A stretch of 33,512 nucleotides of DNA from Phycisphaerae bacterium (GCA_026386845.1 JAPLMW010000024.1:1-33512), one strand, 5' to 3'. Counted from the first letter of the stretch, positions 1-8,256 are shown. Notes: a model not told the origin generated them from the letters alone. Program-made: numbers and translations.

Positions 1-1
1 G

Positions 2-307
2 CTTACAGAAGGTCTGGTTGACGGACTCTTCAGGCTTATTAAGCATGAGCTTATGCAGGAGTCGATGCTGCTTGCCTTGAAGTTCAGGCCTGTAGTAATG
101 AGAATGTATCAGAAATACGACTATCACGAATACGGCGGGGCGCTGTTGCTGGGCGTAAATGGAACTGCCGTTATTTGCCATGGTGCCAGTAAGAGCAGAA
201 CAATTAAGAATGCTGTTCTGGCCTCTCGAAAGTTTCATAGTCAGAACATTAACGAAAAAATAAAAGAATACCTGTCCACTACAACTGTTAAAATCGCTGA
301 TGAGTAG
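2..307 (+). CDS. plsX: Phosphate acyltransferase PlsX, C-terminal fragment
   Basis: The reading frame is open from the first bases of the window, so the gene begins upstream and only about the last 101 residues are seen. They match the PlsX C-terminus, with the run EYGGALLLGVNG followed by a conserved HGAS motif. PlsX makes acyl-phosphate from acyl-ACP for phospholipid synthesis. The stop codon overlaps the fabH start by 8 nt (fabH ATG at 300), and plsX-fabH is a very common bacterial gene pair. An internal ATG at 53 is not the real start. The identification rests on the C-terminal motif and on gene order. Confidence 0.9.
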   Translation, partial: LTEGLVDGLFRLIKHELMQESMLLALKFRPVVMRMYQKYDYHEYGGALLLGVNGTAVICHGASKSRTIKNAVLASRKFHSQNINEKIKEYLSTTTVKIADE

Positions 308-1316
308 TATGAATACAAATTCGACTTGTGCTTTCAGGGCTGTCATCGCTGGCACTGGAAGCTGCGTACCTGAAAAACAGCTTACAAATGAAGACCTCAC
401 GAAAATGGTTGACACCAATGATGAGTGGATAACAACACGGACAGGCATAAAAGTCCGGCATATAGCCGCCGAAAATCAGACAACCGCGTCTCTGGCGACA
501 GAGGCCGCAAAAAAAGCGCTTCAGCAGGCCAAGGTATCTCCTGAAGATGTCGAAATGATTATCGTTGCGACGATAACCCCTGAAATGGTCTTTCCCGCGA
601 CTGCCTGTTTTGTTCAGGAACAGCTTGGAGCGAAAAAAGCCTGGGCGTTCGATATCTCCGCCGCCTGCAGCGGGTTTGTTTATGCGTTAAGTATTGCTCA
701 GCATTTTGTGATAAGCGGCAAATATGACAATGTCCTCGTTATCGGCGCCGAGACCATTAGTAAAATTACGAACTACAAGGATAGAACAAGCTGCATCCTT
801 TTCGGCGACGGTGCAGGCGCCGCTGTGGTAAAAAGAGCCGGCCTTAACGGTTCAAAAGGAATTTTTTATAGCACTTGCGGCTCTGATGGTTCAGGCTGGC
901 CTGCCATTCATTGTCCGGCTTACGGCAGCAGGCACCCGGCCGATAAGCCGCTCGAAAATCCCAATCAGGTCTATTTGCAGATTAGCGGCAGGGAGGTTTA
1001 TCAGCTCGCAGTGCGGAAAATTATTGAAACTGTTGAAGACTGCCTGGCAAATTGCAAATTAACAATAAACGATATAGATTTATTTATCCCTCACCAGATG
1101 AACGCCCGGATTATCGAATCCGTTGCCAAGAGGCTCGAGCTTTCCGATGAGAAGGTATTTATAAATATTGATAAGTATGGCAACACTTCAGCCGCCTCGA
1201 TTCCAATTGCTCTTGATGAGTGTCTCAGGCAGGGCAGGATTAAGAAGGGCGATATTGTTCTGCTGGTCGCCTTCGGCGGCGGCCTCACCTGGGGTGCTAA
1301 CGTAATTGAATTTTAA
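300..1316 (+). CDS. fabH: Beta-ketoacyl-ACP synthase III (FabH)
   Basis: FabH condenses acetyl-CoA with malonyl-ACP and so starts type II fatty-acid synthesis in the cytoplasm. The 338-residue product is full length. The catalytic triad is visible: Cys123 in AACSGF, His265 in IPHQMNARI and Asn295 in YGNTSAAS. The C-terminal GGGLTWGA motif is intact, as is the N-terminal DEWITTRTGI motif of the CoA site. The start at 300 overlaps plsX; a second ATG at 309 is a possible alternative start. The next fatty-acid gene, fabD, would normally follow closely but here lies 3.5 kb downstream, beyond an insertion. Confidence 0.97.
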   Translation: MSSMNTNSTCAFRAVIAGTGSCVPEKQLTNEDLTKMVDTNDEWITTRTGIKVRHIAAENQTTASLATEAAKKALQQAKVSPEDVEMIIVATITPEMVFPATACFVQEQLGAKKAWAFDISAACSGFVYALSIAQHFVISGKYDNVLVIGAETISKITNYKDRTSCILFGDGAGAAVVKRAGLNGSKGIFYSTCGSDGSGWPAIHCPAYGSRHPADKPLENPNQVYLQISGREVYQLAVRKIIETVEDCLANCKLTINDIDLFIPHQMNARIIESVAKRLELSDEKVFINIDKYGNTSAASIPIALDECLRQGRIKKGDIVLLVAFGGGLTWGANVIEF

Positions 1317-1341
1317 CGCGGAAGCGACTTGAATCGGTAAA

Positions 1342-4056
1342 TCACATAGATTTTATTAATTTTACATAATCGCTGGTTTCAGTTTCTTTAATCAAAGACT
1401 TATCTATAATAGCCAGATTTGCTCTTACCTTCCAGCTTTTATCCTCAGCGATTTTTCTTAGCTCGGCTTCATTCCACTTATAATTTATTTTTCTAAGCTG
1501 CCAGACACACCACGCCCGCAGGTTTTCATTGTCGCTTTGCAATAATCCCTTGATAAGCATGTCTGTTGCATCGGGCGTTAAATAATGCTCAATGCCTAAA
1601 TCTTTCGGACGTATAAAGTTGCCGGATGTTCTTAAAATTAAACTTAACATTCTTTCTGCTGTCCCATTATCCAGATATAATCCTCCGGAGTCGTGTAAAA
1701 AATATAATGAACTATGTTTCGCATCATTATCTGTCTTGTCGAATTCGTTTTCTGCTTTATCAAAATACAAATTCATAATCTTCAAAATGGTGTTCTTTGA
1801 TAATGTGCAGATATTTTTATATTCGAAGCGGATCTTCTCTATGGTATGAGTCTCAAAATGTTTTTTGAACAGGGCGTATGTTTCATCAGGCTCGGATATT
1901 GCAGCTAATGCAGAAATTAATTCAGATACTCTCGGTTTTTCTGGATTGTATCTTTCTTCGATTTCGTTCGGTTCATTTTCTGCCTTTATTGCTTCATTTA
2001 ACGCGGCTGTTAATTTATATTTTACCTTTTTATCGCCCAATTGAGCCCTCGCAATCAATGCCCAACTGTTATCTGGATTGTCCATATATTTGATTATGAC
2101 AGGCACCTGGTCCTTCCCGGCATTTTTTAACATAGAACAGATACTCATATCTGTTAATGTGTAATAGTCCTTATCAAAAGGCGAGCGAAGACCAGCCGAA
2201 TTATAGAGATATAAAAATTTACGATTCTTTAAATTTTGCATAACTTGCGGTAAGTCCGCGGTTTTAACTAATTGAATATATCTTGGAATATTTTGCATGG
2301 GTAAATTTACATCATCAATTTTCTTTAATATATCCTTATATACCTTTTCATAATCCGAAACAGTTAAATAGGTATAAGATTTATATTCTTCTGCTTTTTC
2401 TCCCATGGATTTTTTTACTGGATACGTTAAAAGCAATAAGCCCAGCCAGCACAGAATAGCCGCAATAACCGACTGCTTAACTAAATTCGCCCGTAAGGCA
2501 GCGATTTCATTTTCACAGGTTCCGGCAAATGTTTTAAAAATATTTTTAAATGAAACATTATTGAAAGAATATTTAAAAGCAAATAATATGAAAATTATGA
2601 TAGGAAGATATTTAAGATACGTATGCCCCTGGAGAAACATTGTGATAATCCCAAGTGGTATTGAAATCATTATTCCGCAGATAAATCTGGTAACCCAGTT
2701 GTCGAATTTAGGTTTAAAAAATTTAATAATGCTTATACCTAAAACAATCCCTATGGGAAGGACAAATGGGAATAAAAAATATGGTTCTTTTAGAAAATAT
2801 ATTATGTCTTCAAAATCGGGATAATCGAACCTGAATAGTATCGGCGGGAAAAGGAATGCATCCGCATAACTATAATGACTGCAAGAACATAAGTCGTCCC
2901 CGAAAAATTCAACTAAAATAGGTGCTTGACCGGCAAGGAAATAAACGAATCCATAAATAAAAAATCGGATGGCACTAAACTTATTGATTTTAATGTTGTA
3001 AATATCTTTACAGAAAAATGAGAAAATAAAAAGAACCGCTGTTATCAATATAAATACGGTTGTCATTCTAACAAAAAACATAAAAGGCAATACGGCTATA
3101 ACATAAAATTCTGTTTTTTCATTTAGACCATAGTGTTTATAGATTGCTTTGACTTTCTTTTCAGGGTTAGCTGTTGCGCACATTTCTAATCTTTTTCGGT
3201 CAGCCTCTGTTTGAGTCAGATTTTTCCGCTGCAGTTCAACTTCCTGTGGCAGGGTCCAGTAGCCGAACCCTCCTCCAAAACCATAAAGCTGTTCTGTACG
3301 AATCGAATGCTGCAAATAAGATTCGCCCATACTGTCTTTTAACATACTTTTGAGTAGATTTGATATCTCATCGGCCTTGGTGAAATCTCGTTCTGTAATC
3401 AATAGGTTTTGATATTTTATTAAGACATTATAGATATCCCTGGTATAAAAATTATCAGGATGGGAATAATTTAATTCTTCTATTAAGCGGAAATGCAAAC
3501 GCTGTTTTTGGGCCAATGATAAAACCCTATCTCGGTATATCGAATATGGTTCTTCATTGTATTCGCATTTGTTGGCTTGTTTGATTGTTTCTATTGCCTC
3601 ATCAAAATTGTTGCCCTTCCTATCCCGTAATAGCGCAAAAGCCTTCATATAATAATAATTTGAATTTTTCCCATCTAACTCAATGAGCCTGTTTGACAGT
3701 TTAAGCAAGATAGCAGGGTCGAGTCCTCCGTCATGCAAATAACATAAAGTACTTATTGCAAATTCATAAAGAAAATATTGATTTTCTGGAAACTTTTGGA
3801 TGTTTGCAGATAATATTTTTATGAGTTGATTGTCGTCCCGTGATAAAAAATACTGATAATTCAGTTTATAATTTGCTATTGCGGCGGCCTCTGGATCATT
3901 TTCTGCGATTTTTTCTTTTATGGCTGGTGTTTTTGTGACCAAACGTGATTTTGTGTAGCAAAAACTTTTATGTAAACTCCAATATTCATCCCAGATAATT
4001 TTCAGGTTATCTTTTTGCCAAAAAGAAAGACAGATGCAGACTATAAGGCTTGACAA
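1342..4056 (-). CDS. Unrecognised large membrane protein, TPR-like N-terminus and HEAT-like C-terminus
   Basis: I do not recognise this family. The 904-residue product begins with a hydrophobic anchor, followed by about 300 soluble residues with TPR-like helical pairs (roughly residues 55-240). A block of about six membrane segments follows (roughly 317-349, 362-385, 425-447, 455-476, 480-498 and 527-547). The tail of about 350 soluble residues has HEAT-repeat-like helices near its end (LLQSDNENLRAWCVWQLRK). The TTG at 4056 has no ribosome-binding site. An ATT at 4086 preceded by GGAG at 8 nt spacing would add KNRRQFSILL, giving a proper positively charged signal anchor, so the true start may be 4086. 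The gene faces against the fab operon, is more AT-rich than its neighbours, and looks like inserted material. Confidence 0.75.
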   Translation of the reverse strand: MSSLIVCICLSFWQKDNLKIIWDEYWSLHKSFCYTKSRLVTKTPAIKEKIAENDPEAAAIANYKLNYQYFLSRDDNQLIKILSANIQKFPENQYFLYEFAISTLCYLHDGGLDPAILLKLSNRLIELDGKNSNYYYMKAFALLRDRKGNNFDEAIETIKQANKCEYNEEPYSIYRDRVLSLAQKQRLHFRLIEELNYSHPDNFYTRDIYNVLIKYQNLLITERDFTKADEISNLLKSMLKDSMGESYLQHSIRTEQLYGFGGGFGYWTLPQEVELQRKNLTQTEADRKRLEMCATANPEKKVKAIYKHYGLNEKTEFYVIAVLPFMFFVRMTTVFILITAVLFIFSFFCKDIYNIKINKFSAIRFFIYGFVYFLAGQAPILVEFFGDDLCSCSHYSYADAFLFPPILFRFDYPDFEDIIYFLKEPYFLFPFVLPIGIVLGISIIKFFKPKFDNWVTRFICGIMISIPLGIITMFLQGHTYLKYLPIIIFILFAFKYSFNNVSFKNIFKTFAGTCENEIAALRANLVKQSVIAAILCWLGLLLLTYPVKKSMGEKAEEYKSYTYLTVSDYEKVYKDILKKIDDVNLPMQNIPRYIQLVKTADLPQVMQNLKNRKFLYLYNSAGLRSPFDKDYYTLTDMSICSMLKNAGKDQVPVIIKYMDNPDNSWALIARAQLGDKKVKYKLTAALNEAIKAENEPNEIEERYNPEKPRVSELISALAAISEPDETYALFKKHFETHTIEKIRFEYKNICTLSKNTILKIMNLYFDKAENEFDKTDNDAKHSSLYFLHDSGGLYLDNGTAERMLSLILRTSGNFIRPKDLGIEHYLTPDATDMLIKGLLQSDNENLRAWCVWQLRKINYKWNEAELRKIAEDKSWKVRANLAIIDKSLIKETETSDYVKLIKSM

Positions 4057-4121
4057 GAGAATCGAAAATTGTCTTCTGTTTTTAATAGTATTTTCTCCGC
4101 TGTGTTATTCGTCCGTATTAA

Positions 4122-4149
4122 TTATTACGATGGTTGACCCTAAAATCAA
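4122..4149 (-). promoter_or_regulatory. Candidate promoter of the large membrane protein gene
   Basis: Read on the minus strand there is TTGATT (4149-4144), a 16-bp spacer and TAATAA (4127-4122). Transcription would begin about 30 nt ahead of the proposed ATT start. Both boxes match the consensus only moderately in an AT-rich region. Confidence 0.3.
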
Positions 4150-4342
4150 GAAAATTGTAGAAATTGGGACAATGGCTTTGTTGCTCTCGATTAAACAGCT
4201 AAAAAGTTGGATTTTTTTGATGGAAATTGGGCTAAAAGTATGGTATTAAATGAAATATTGAAAAATTAAGACAAAAGGCGAAAAGTAAAATAGTATATTT
4301 ATTCGTTTTTAATTCTTAGTGTCGGAGTTTACCCCGTGAGAT

Positions 4343-4835
4343 GGTATTGGTAACGTATGGAACAAAAAAAATACAGCAGTTTTAATGATTTAGAGGTTTA
4401 TCGTAATACTTTTCAGGCTGCTGTTATAGTTATTCAAAAAATACTTCCTAAATTGCCGAAGGAAGAAAAATTTGATTTGGATAATCAGTTGCGCCGTTCT
4501 GCAAAGGCAGTTCCTCGTCTTATTGCGGAAGCGTATTCCAAAAGATACCAGAACAAGGGGTATCAAAGTTTATTAGATACAGCAACGCAAGAAAGTAATG
4601 AAACAATTGTTTCTCTAAGTCAGGCAAGAGATATTTACGGTGTAGATAAAGAAAATTGCACTAAATTGATTGATCTGTATGATAAATCGTCTCGCCAGAT
4701 TCAAAGACTAAGTTTGGCTTGGGCTGCGTTTGTTCCAAGAAAAACTAAATGTGATGTATCTGAATAGATTCGAAATGGTATCGCCGACAACTATAACCGA
4801 TTACCGATACACAAGACGTTACCGATACCAATACC
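4343..4835. mobile_element. Possible mobile cassette: four-helix-bundle gene between inverted repeats
   Basis: GGTATTGGTAACGT at 4343-4356 abuts the start codon of the four-helix-bundle gene. Its reverse complement recurs at 4816-4835, except that an extra GATACC unit has been inserted into the downstream copy. A second inverted pair, TGGTATCG (4776-4783) and CGATACCA (4823-4830), lies in the 3' flank. The 3' flank also carries four copies of ACCGAT (from 4797, 4803, 4821 and 4833). No transposase is present, so movement, if any, would need a helper in trans. Mobility is inferred from structure only. Confidence 0.45.
4357..4767 (+). CDS. Four-helix-bundle protein (S23 / 23S rRNA intervening-sequence type)
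   Basis: This 136-residue protein has the family pattern: an N-terminal SFNDLEVYRNTFQAAVIV helix, then LRRSAKAVPRLIAEAYSKR, then a NETIVSLSQARD-like helix and a final helix ending the bundle. The fold is shared with proteins found in 23S rRNA intervening sequences and with Avd of diversity-generating retroelements. The cellular role is unknown, and no reverse transcriptase or variable repeat is nearby. There is no clear ribosome-binding site before the ATG. Inverted repeats flank the gene, one of them touching the start codon. It sits inside the block that separates fabH from fabD. Confidence 0.85.
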   Translation: MEQKKYSSFNDLEVYRNTFQAAVIVIQKILPKLPKEEKFDLDNQLRRSAKAVPRLIAEAYSKRYQNKGYQSLLDTATQESNETIVSLSQARDIYGVDKENCTKLIDLYDKSSRQIQRLSLAWAAFVPRKTKCDVSE

Positions 4836-4850
4836 GATACCGAAACCAGA
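4768..4850. repeat. Short degenerate CCGATAC tandem repeats
   Basis: The 120 bp between the four-helix-bundle gene and fabD contain repeated ACCGAT(A) units (from 4797, 4803, 4821 and 4833), separated by short variable spacers. They are followed by an AT-rich near-palindrome around 4852-4872. The repeats pair with TGGTATCG at 4776 and with the sequence before the upstream gene. Confidence 0.55.
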
Positions 4851-4887
4851 ATATTGATAATCATTAATATCGATAAGGTTCATAAGA

Positions 4888-5799
4888 ATGGAAAAGACCT
4901 CTTACATATTTCCCGGCCAGGGCGCTCAGGCAGTCGGTATGGGCAGGGATTTTTACGATGCCGAGCCGCTCGCAAAGCAGATTTTCGACAAAGCAAACGA
5001 AATAATTGGTTTCAATCTTACCCAAATCTGTTTCCAGGGCCCCGAAGATAAACTAAACTCGACGGTTATTTCTCAGCCGGCTATTTTCGTAACTTCAGTC
5101 GCGATTCTCGAAGTCCTGAAATCCAAAAATGCGATTCAGCCTGCTGATGTAACCGCAGGTTTGAGTCTTGGCGAATATACTGCTCTTTACGCCGCTGGTA
5201 TTATTAGTTTTGAAGACGGCCTCAAACTTGTGCAGAAACGAGGGGCATCTATGCAGGCCGCTGCCGATGCTTCAAAAGGTTCTATGGTAAGTATCGTCGG
5301 TCTTGAGCAGACTGCTGTTGAAAAACTTTGTGCCGAAGCCGCTCAGGGACGGATTCTTGTCTGTGCCAATTTCAACTGCCCCGGCCAGATTGTCATTACA
5401 GGCGATATTGGCGCTTGTAAAAGGGCGGTTTCTCTGTCTGAAAAATATGGAGCAATCAAAGCGATTGAGCTGAAAGTAGCAGGCGCCTTTCATTCGGAAA
5501 TGATGAAACCCGCCGCTGATGAGCTTAAAAAAGCCCTCGCTCAATGCAAAATTAATAATATAGGAAATATATCCGTTATTGCAAATGTGGACGCCGAATA
5601 TTATAAAACTAAAGAGCAAATTTCTAATGGGCTTGTCAGGCAGCTTACCGGCGCCGTTTTGTGGCAGAAGTGTATGGAAAAACTTTTAGCTGATGGCGTT
5701 AATAAATTTTATGAAATCGGCCCGAACAAAGTTTTGACCGGCCTTATGCGAAGGATTAACCGCAAGGCCGAAATTACAAATATCAGTTCTATCGGTTAG
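4888..5799 (+). CDS. fabD: Malonyl-CoA:ACP transacylase (FabD)
   Basis: FabD moves the malonyl group from CoA to ACP, feeding fatty-acid elongation. The 303-residue product shows the N-terminal FPGQGAQ motif, the nucleophile Ser93 in GLSLGEY, Arg118 in QKRGA and the catalytic His202 in GAFHSEMM, so all active-site residues are present. An AAGG lies about 10 nt before the ATG. The gene is separated from fabH by the 3.5 kb inserted block. It must therefore be transcribed from a promoter within or after that block, but I see no strong one. A 9-bp hairpin follows the stop codon, before fabG. Confidence 0.96.
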   Translation: MEKTSYIFPGQGAQAVGMGRDFYDAEPLAKQIFDKANEIIGFNLTQICFQGPEDKLNSTVISQPAIFVTSVAILEVLKSKNAIQPADVTAGLSLGEYTALYAAGIISFEDGLKLVQKRGASMQAAADASKGSMVSIVGLEQTAVEKLCAEAAQGRILVCANFNCPGQIVITGDIGACKRAVSLSEKYGAIKAIELKVAGAFHSEMMKPAADELKKALAQCKINNIGNISVIANVDAEYYKTKEQISNGLVRQLTGAVLWQKCMEKLLADGVNKFYEIGPNKVLTGLMRRINRKAEITNISSIG

Positions 5800-5821
5800 C
5801 CCCGCCATCACTATGGCGGGG
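5800..5821 (+). other. Intercistronic hairpin between fabD and fabG
   Basis: A perfect 9-bp stem, CCCCGCCAT (5800-5808) with ATGGCGGGG (5813-5821), closes a 4-nt loop directly after the fabD stop. No T-run follows, so it is not a classical terminator. It may protect or punctuate the mRNA, or be a small dispersed palindrome. Confidence 0.6.
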
Positions 5822-5867
5822 TTCAGAGCCGCGACAGTAATGGAGCGGATTTTTTGGAGAATCATTT

Positions 5868-6608
5868 ATGTCTGAAGAAAAAAAACTTGCGGTTGTAACG
5901 GGTGCGGCAAGAGGCATCGGCAGGGCGATTGTCCTTGAGCTTTTAAAGCAGGGCAGACTCGTTGCCGGCCTTGACGTCAACGCCGAACAGCTCAAAGAGC
6001 TTGAAAAAGTTGTTGCCGACGCCGGCTATAGCGTCATTACAAAATGCTTGGATATCACAAAGACTGAGCTGCTGACCGAAACCATAGAGTCATTGGCGAA
6101 GGAGTATAACGGAATAGGAATCCTTGTAAATAACGCAGGTATTACCCGCGACAGATTGATGATACAGATGAGTGATGAAGAGTATGATTTGTTGATGGCT
6201 GTGAACTTACGAGCGGCTTTTATGGCGTGCAGGGTAGCGTTGCGGTCGATGTTGCGAAATAAATTCGGCAGGATTATCAATATAAGTTCTGTCGCGGGCA
6301 TTATGGGTCAGGCCGGCAGTACCAATTATGCTGCCAGCAAAGCGGGGCTTATTGGAATGACTAAGTCCATTGTTCGCGAGGTCGCCAAGAAGGGTATTAC
6401 CGCTAACTGTGTTGCACCGGGTTTTATAGTTACTGAGATGACAAATATCCTGCCCGAACCCGTTAAGGAAGCGGCTTTAGCCTTTATTCCAGCCAAAAAA
6501 TTAGGAACGCCGCAGGATGTCGCCAGGGCCGTGGCTTTTCTGGCAAGTGATGATTCTGGCTATATTAACGGTCAAGTCCTCCAGGTTGACGGCGGAATGG
6601 CTATGTAA
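5868..6608 (+). CDS. fabG: 3-oxoacyl-ACP reductase (FabG)
   Basis: FabG is the NADPH-dependent short-chain dehydrogenase that reduces 3-ketoacyl-ACP during chain elongation. The 246-residue product has the TGAARGIG cofactor motif (residues 11-18), the NNAG motif near 88-91 and the catalytic Ser141, Tyr154 and Lys158 (YAASK). It ends with the typical YINGQVLQVDGGMAM. GGAG lies 8 nt before the ATG. The length and motifs match the family, and the position between fabD and acpP supports the specific assignment over other short-chain dehydrogenases. Confidence 0.96.
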   Translation: MSEEKKLAVVTGAARGIGRAIVLELLKQGRLVAGLDVNAEQLKELEKVVADAGYSVITKCLDITKTELLTETIESLAKEYNGIGILVNNAGITRDRLMIQMSDEEYDLLMAVNLRAAFMACRVALRSMLRNKFGRIINISSVAGIMGQAGSTNYAASKAGLIGMTKSIVREVAKKGITANCVAPGFIVTEMTNILPEPVKEAALAFIPAKKLGTPQDVARAVAFLASDDSGYINGQVLQVDGGMAM

Positions 6609-6622
6609 TATAAAAAAAAGGG

Positions 6623-6651
6623 TTGCATTAACTGTCTTTGGCAGGTATATT
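6623..6651 (+). promoter_or_regulatory. Promoter for acpP-fabF
   Basis: TTGCAT (6623-6628), a 17-bp spacer and TATATT (6646-6651) form a good sigma-70-type promoter in the 111-bp gap before acpP. It would give a leader of about 60 nt and allow acpP to be made in excess of the upstream genes, as is usual for acyl carrier protein. Confidence 0.6.
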
Positions 6652-6719
6652 ACCGCCCTTAATGTAAATTAGTCGTACTTATTAAGTTAAAAAGGAAGCA
6701 TTTTTCAAGGAGACGAAAA

Positions 6720-6986
6720 GTGAGTATTGACGTCCAGGCTATTGAAAAGAAGGTCATTAAGATTGTTGCAGAGCAGATGGGCACGGATGAAGCGGAAATA
6801 ACACGTGAAACATCGTTTATTAACGACCTTAACGCAGATTCCCTCGACACAGTTGAGCTGGTTATGGAATTTGAGGATGAGTTTGATACCAGCATACCCG
6901 ACGAAGAGGCTGAAAAAATTCAGACCGTTGGTGCTGCAATCGATTTTGTTGTGAATACGCTAAAACAGAAAGAGCAGAGCAAATAA
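6720..6986 (+). CDS. acpP: Acyl carrier protein
   Basis: The small acidic 88-residue protein carries the growing acyl chain on a phosphopantetheine arm attached to Ser41 in the [10 protein letters not shown] motif. The following helix, [20 protein letters not shown], is typical of AcpP. The start is a GTG, supported by an AAGGAG ribosome-binding site 7 nt upstream. The gene has its own promoter and lies 12 nt before fabF, its usual partner. Confidence 0.97.
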   Translation: MSIDVQAIEKKVIKIVAEQMGTDEAEITRETSFINDLNADSLDTVELVMEFEDEFDTSIPDEEAEKIQTVGAAIDFVVNTLKQKEQSK

Positions 6987-6998
6987 CAGGCTGTTACG

Positions 6999-7829
6999 AT
7001 GAATAAACGTCGAGTGGTTATAACAGGCCTGGGTTGCGTTACCCCTCTTGGTAATTCTGTGGATACGTTTTTTGATGCTATCTGCAAAGGCAAGAGCGGA
7101 ATTGCCCCCATTACCAGCTTTGATGTTTCGCAGTTCGCCACGAGGTTCGGCGGAGAGATAAAAGATTTCGATATTACCCAATTCATCGATGCCCGCGAAG
7201 GCAAACGAATGGACCGCTTCTGTCAGCTTGCCATAGCATCAGTGGTGCAGGCCGTCAAGGACTGCGGAATTGACTTCTCAAAGGAAGATACCGAACGATG
7301 CGGCGTTATTTACGGAACAGGTATCGGCGGCATCCAGGAAATCGAACAGCAGCATATCCGCCTGCTGAACAAGGGACCCCGGTTCGTTTCGCCTTTCACC
7401 GTGCCTAAACTTATGGCCAACGCGGCCAGCGGAACAGTATCAATGATGTACGGCCTTAAAGGACCGAATTTCTGCGTCGTTACCGCCTGCGCCTCGGCAT
7501 CACACTCGATAGGCGAAGCGTTTTATAATATCCTTAACGACCGCAGCGATGTTATGGTAACCGGCGGCTCAGAAGCAGCGGTTTCGCCGGTCGGCGTAGG
7601 CTCCTTCTGTGCGCTAAAGGCGCTAAGCACCAAAAATGATACGCCCGAAATCGCATCGAGGCCTTTCGATATCGACCGCGACGGCTTTGTAATAGCCGAA
7701 GGCGCAGCGGGTATTATTCTCGAAGAATATGAACACGCCAAAAAACGCGGCGCGAAAATATATGCCGAGCTTTTAGGCTACGGCGCAACAGCAGACGCAT
7801 ACCATATAACTGCTCCTCCGCCGGAATAA
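6999..7829 (+). CDS. fabF: Beta-ketoacyl-ACP synthase II (FabF), truncated by internal deletion and frameshift
   Basis: The first 276 residues are a good FabF N-terminus, with [13 protein letters not shown], the nucleophile Cys164 in [10 protein letters not shown], and the run [21 protein letters not shown]. The frame then stops at TAA 7827 directly after ITAPPPE. The rest of FabF resumes in another frame from about 7829. By comparison with E. coli FabF (413 residues), about 57 residues are absent. They include the NAHGTST segment with the catalytic histidine equivalent to His303. The product as read would lack two of the three active-site residues, His303 and His340, and should be inactive. 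It follows acpP by 12 nt. Either this is a real pseudogene or the assembly has lost about 170 bases. Confidence 0.9.
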   Translation: MNKRRVVITGLGCVTPLGNSVDTFFDAICKGKSGIAPITSFDVSQFATRFGGEIKDFDITQFIDAREGKRMDRFCQLAIASVVQAVKDCGIDFSKEDTERCGVIYGTGIGGIQEIEQQHIRLLNKGPRFVSPFTVPKLMANAASGTVSMMYGLKGPNFCVVTACASASHSIGEAFYNILNDRSDVMVTGGSEAAVSPVGVGSFCALKALSTKNDTPEIASRPFDIDRDGFVIAEGAAGIILEEYEHAKKRGAKIYAELLGYGATADAYHITAPPPE

Positions 7830-8077
7830 GCTCGACGAAAAGCGCAATCGGCCATTCGCTGGGCGCAAGCGGCGGAATTGAGATGGTCGCGACCTGCAAA
7901 ACGATTGAAAAATCAATAATCCATCCCACGGTAAACCTCGATAACATCGACCCCGAATGCGACCCCAAATTAGATTTCGTGCCGAAGGTTGGCAAAGAGC
8001 GAAAAGTCGATTACGCGATAAGCAATTCATTCGGCTTCGGCGGGCATAACGCCTGCCTTGTAGTTGGCAAGGTTTAA
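7830..8077 (+). pseudogene. fabF: FabF C-terminal remnant in a shifted frame
   Basis: From about 7829 the frame +1 to the upstream part reads [20 protein letters not shown] and continues through [15 protein letters not shown] to a stop at 8075-8077. This is the last ~82 residues of FabF, matching the E. coli C-terminus in length, and it includes the catalytic His in the GHSLG motif. It has no start signal of its own at the junction; an ATG at 7883 lies too far in to give a working enzyme. The sequence is otherwise undamaged, so the lesion is either very recent or artefactual. Confidence 0.88.
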
Positions 8078-8110
8078 CCACGAATAAACACGAATTTACA
8101 TAAATTCAAA
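8078..8110. repeat. 10-bp period repeat after fabF
   Basis: CACGAATAAA, CACGAATTTA and CATAAATTCA follow one another from 8079, starting right after the fabF stop codon. Such low-complexity motifs occur dispersed between genes in many environmental bacteria. A related-looking patch (GATTACGCTGATTATG) lies at 8160-8177. Confidence 0.5.
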
Positions 8111-8121
8111 AAGATATTTAG

Positions 8122-8147
8122 CCGCCGGTTTCACCGGCGGTTTTTTT
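8122..8147 (+). terminator. Rho-independent terminator of the fab operon
   Basis: A perfect 8-bp GC-rich stem, CCGCCGGT (8122-8129) with ACCGGCGG (8133-8140), has a 3-nt loop and is followed by seven T residues. It lies 45 nt after the fabF stop. Confidence 0.9.
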
Positions 8148-8256
8148 ATTATTTAATCGCTGATTACGCTGATTATGCGGGCTTTTTTGTTAGCTTTTTT
8201 GTGCGAAATTGCCAACAAACCTTTTAATCTGATTTGCCGGCTGTGTTATCCTGCTT

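Noticed and set aside
4357-4835. A diversity-generating retroelement
   Set aside because: The four-helix-bundle protein resembles Avd, but there is no reverse transcriptase, template repeat or variable repeat in the window.
7883-8077. A separate 64-residue gene after fabF
   Set aside because: It is the FabF C-terminus in a shifted frame, has no start signal of its own, and continues upstream to the junction at 7829.
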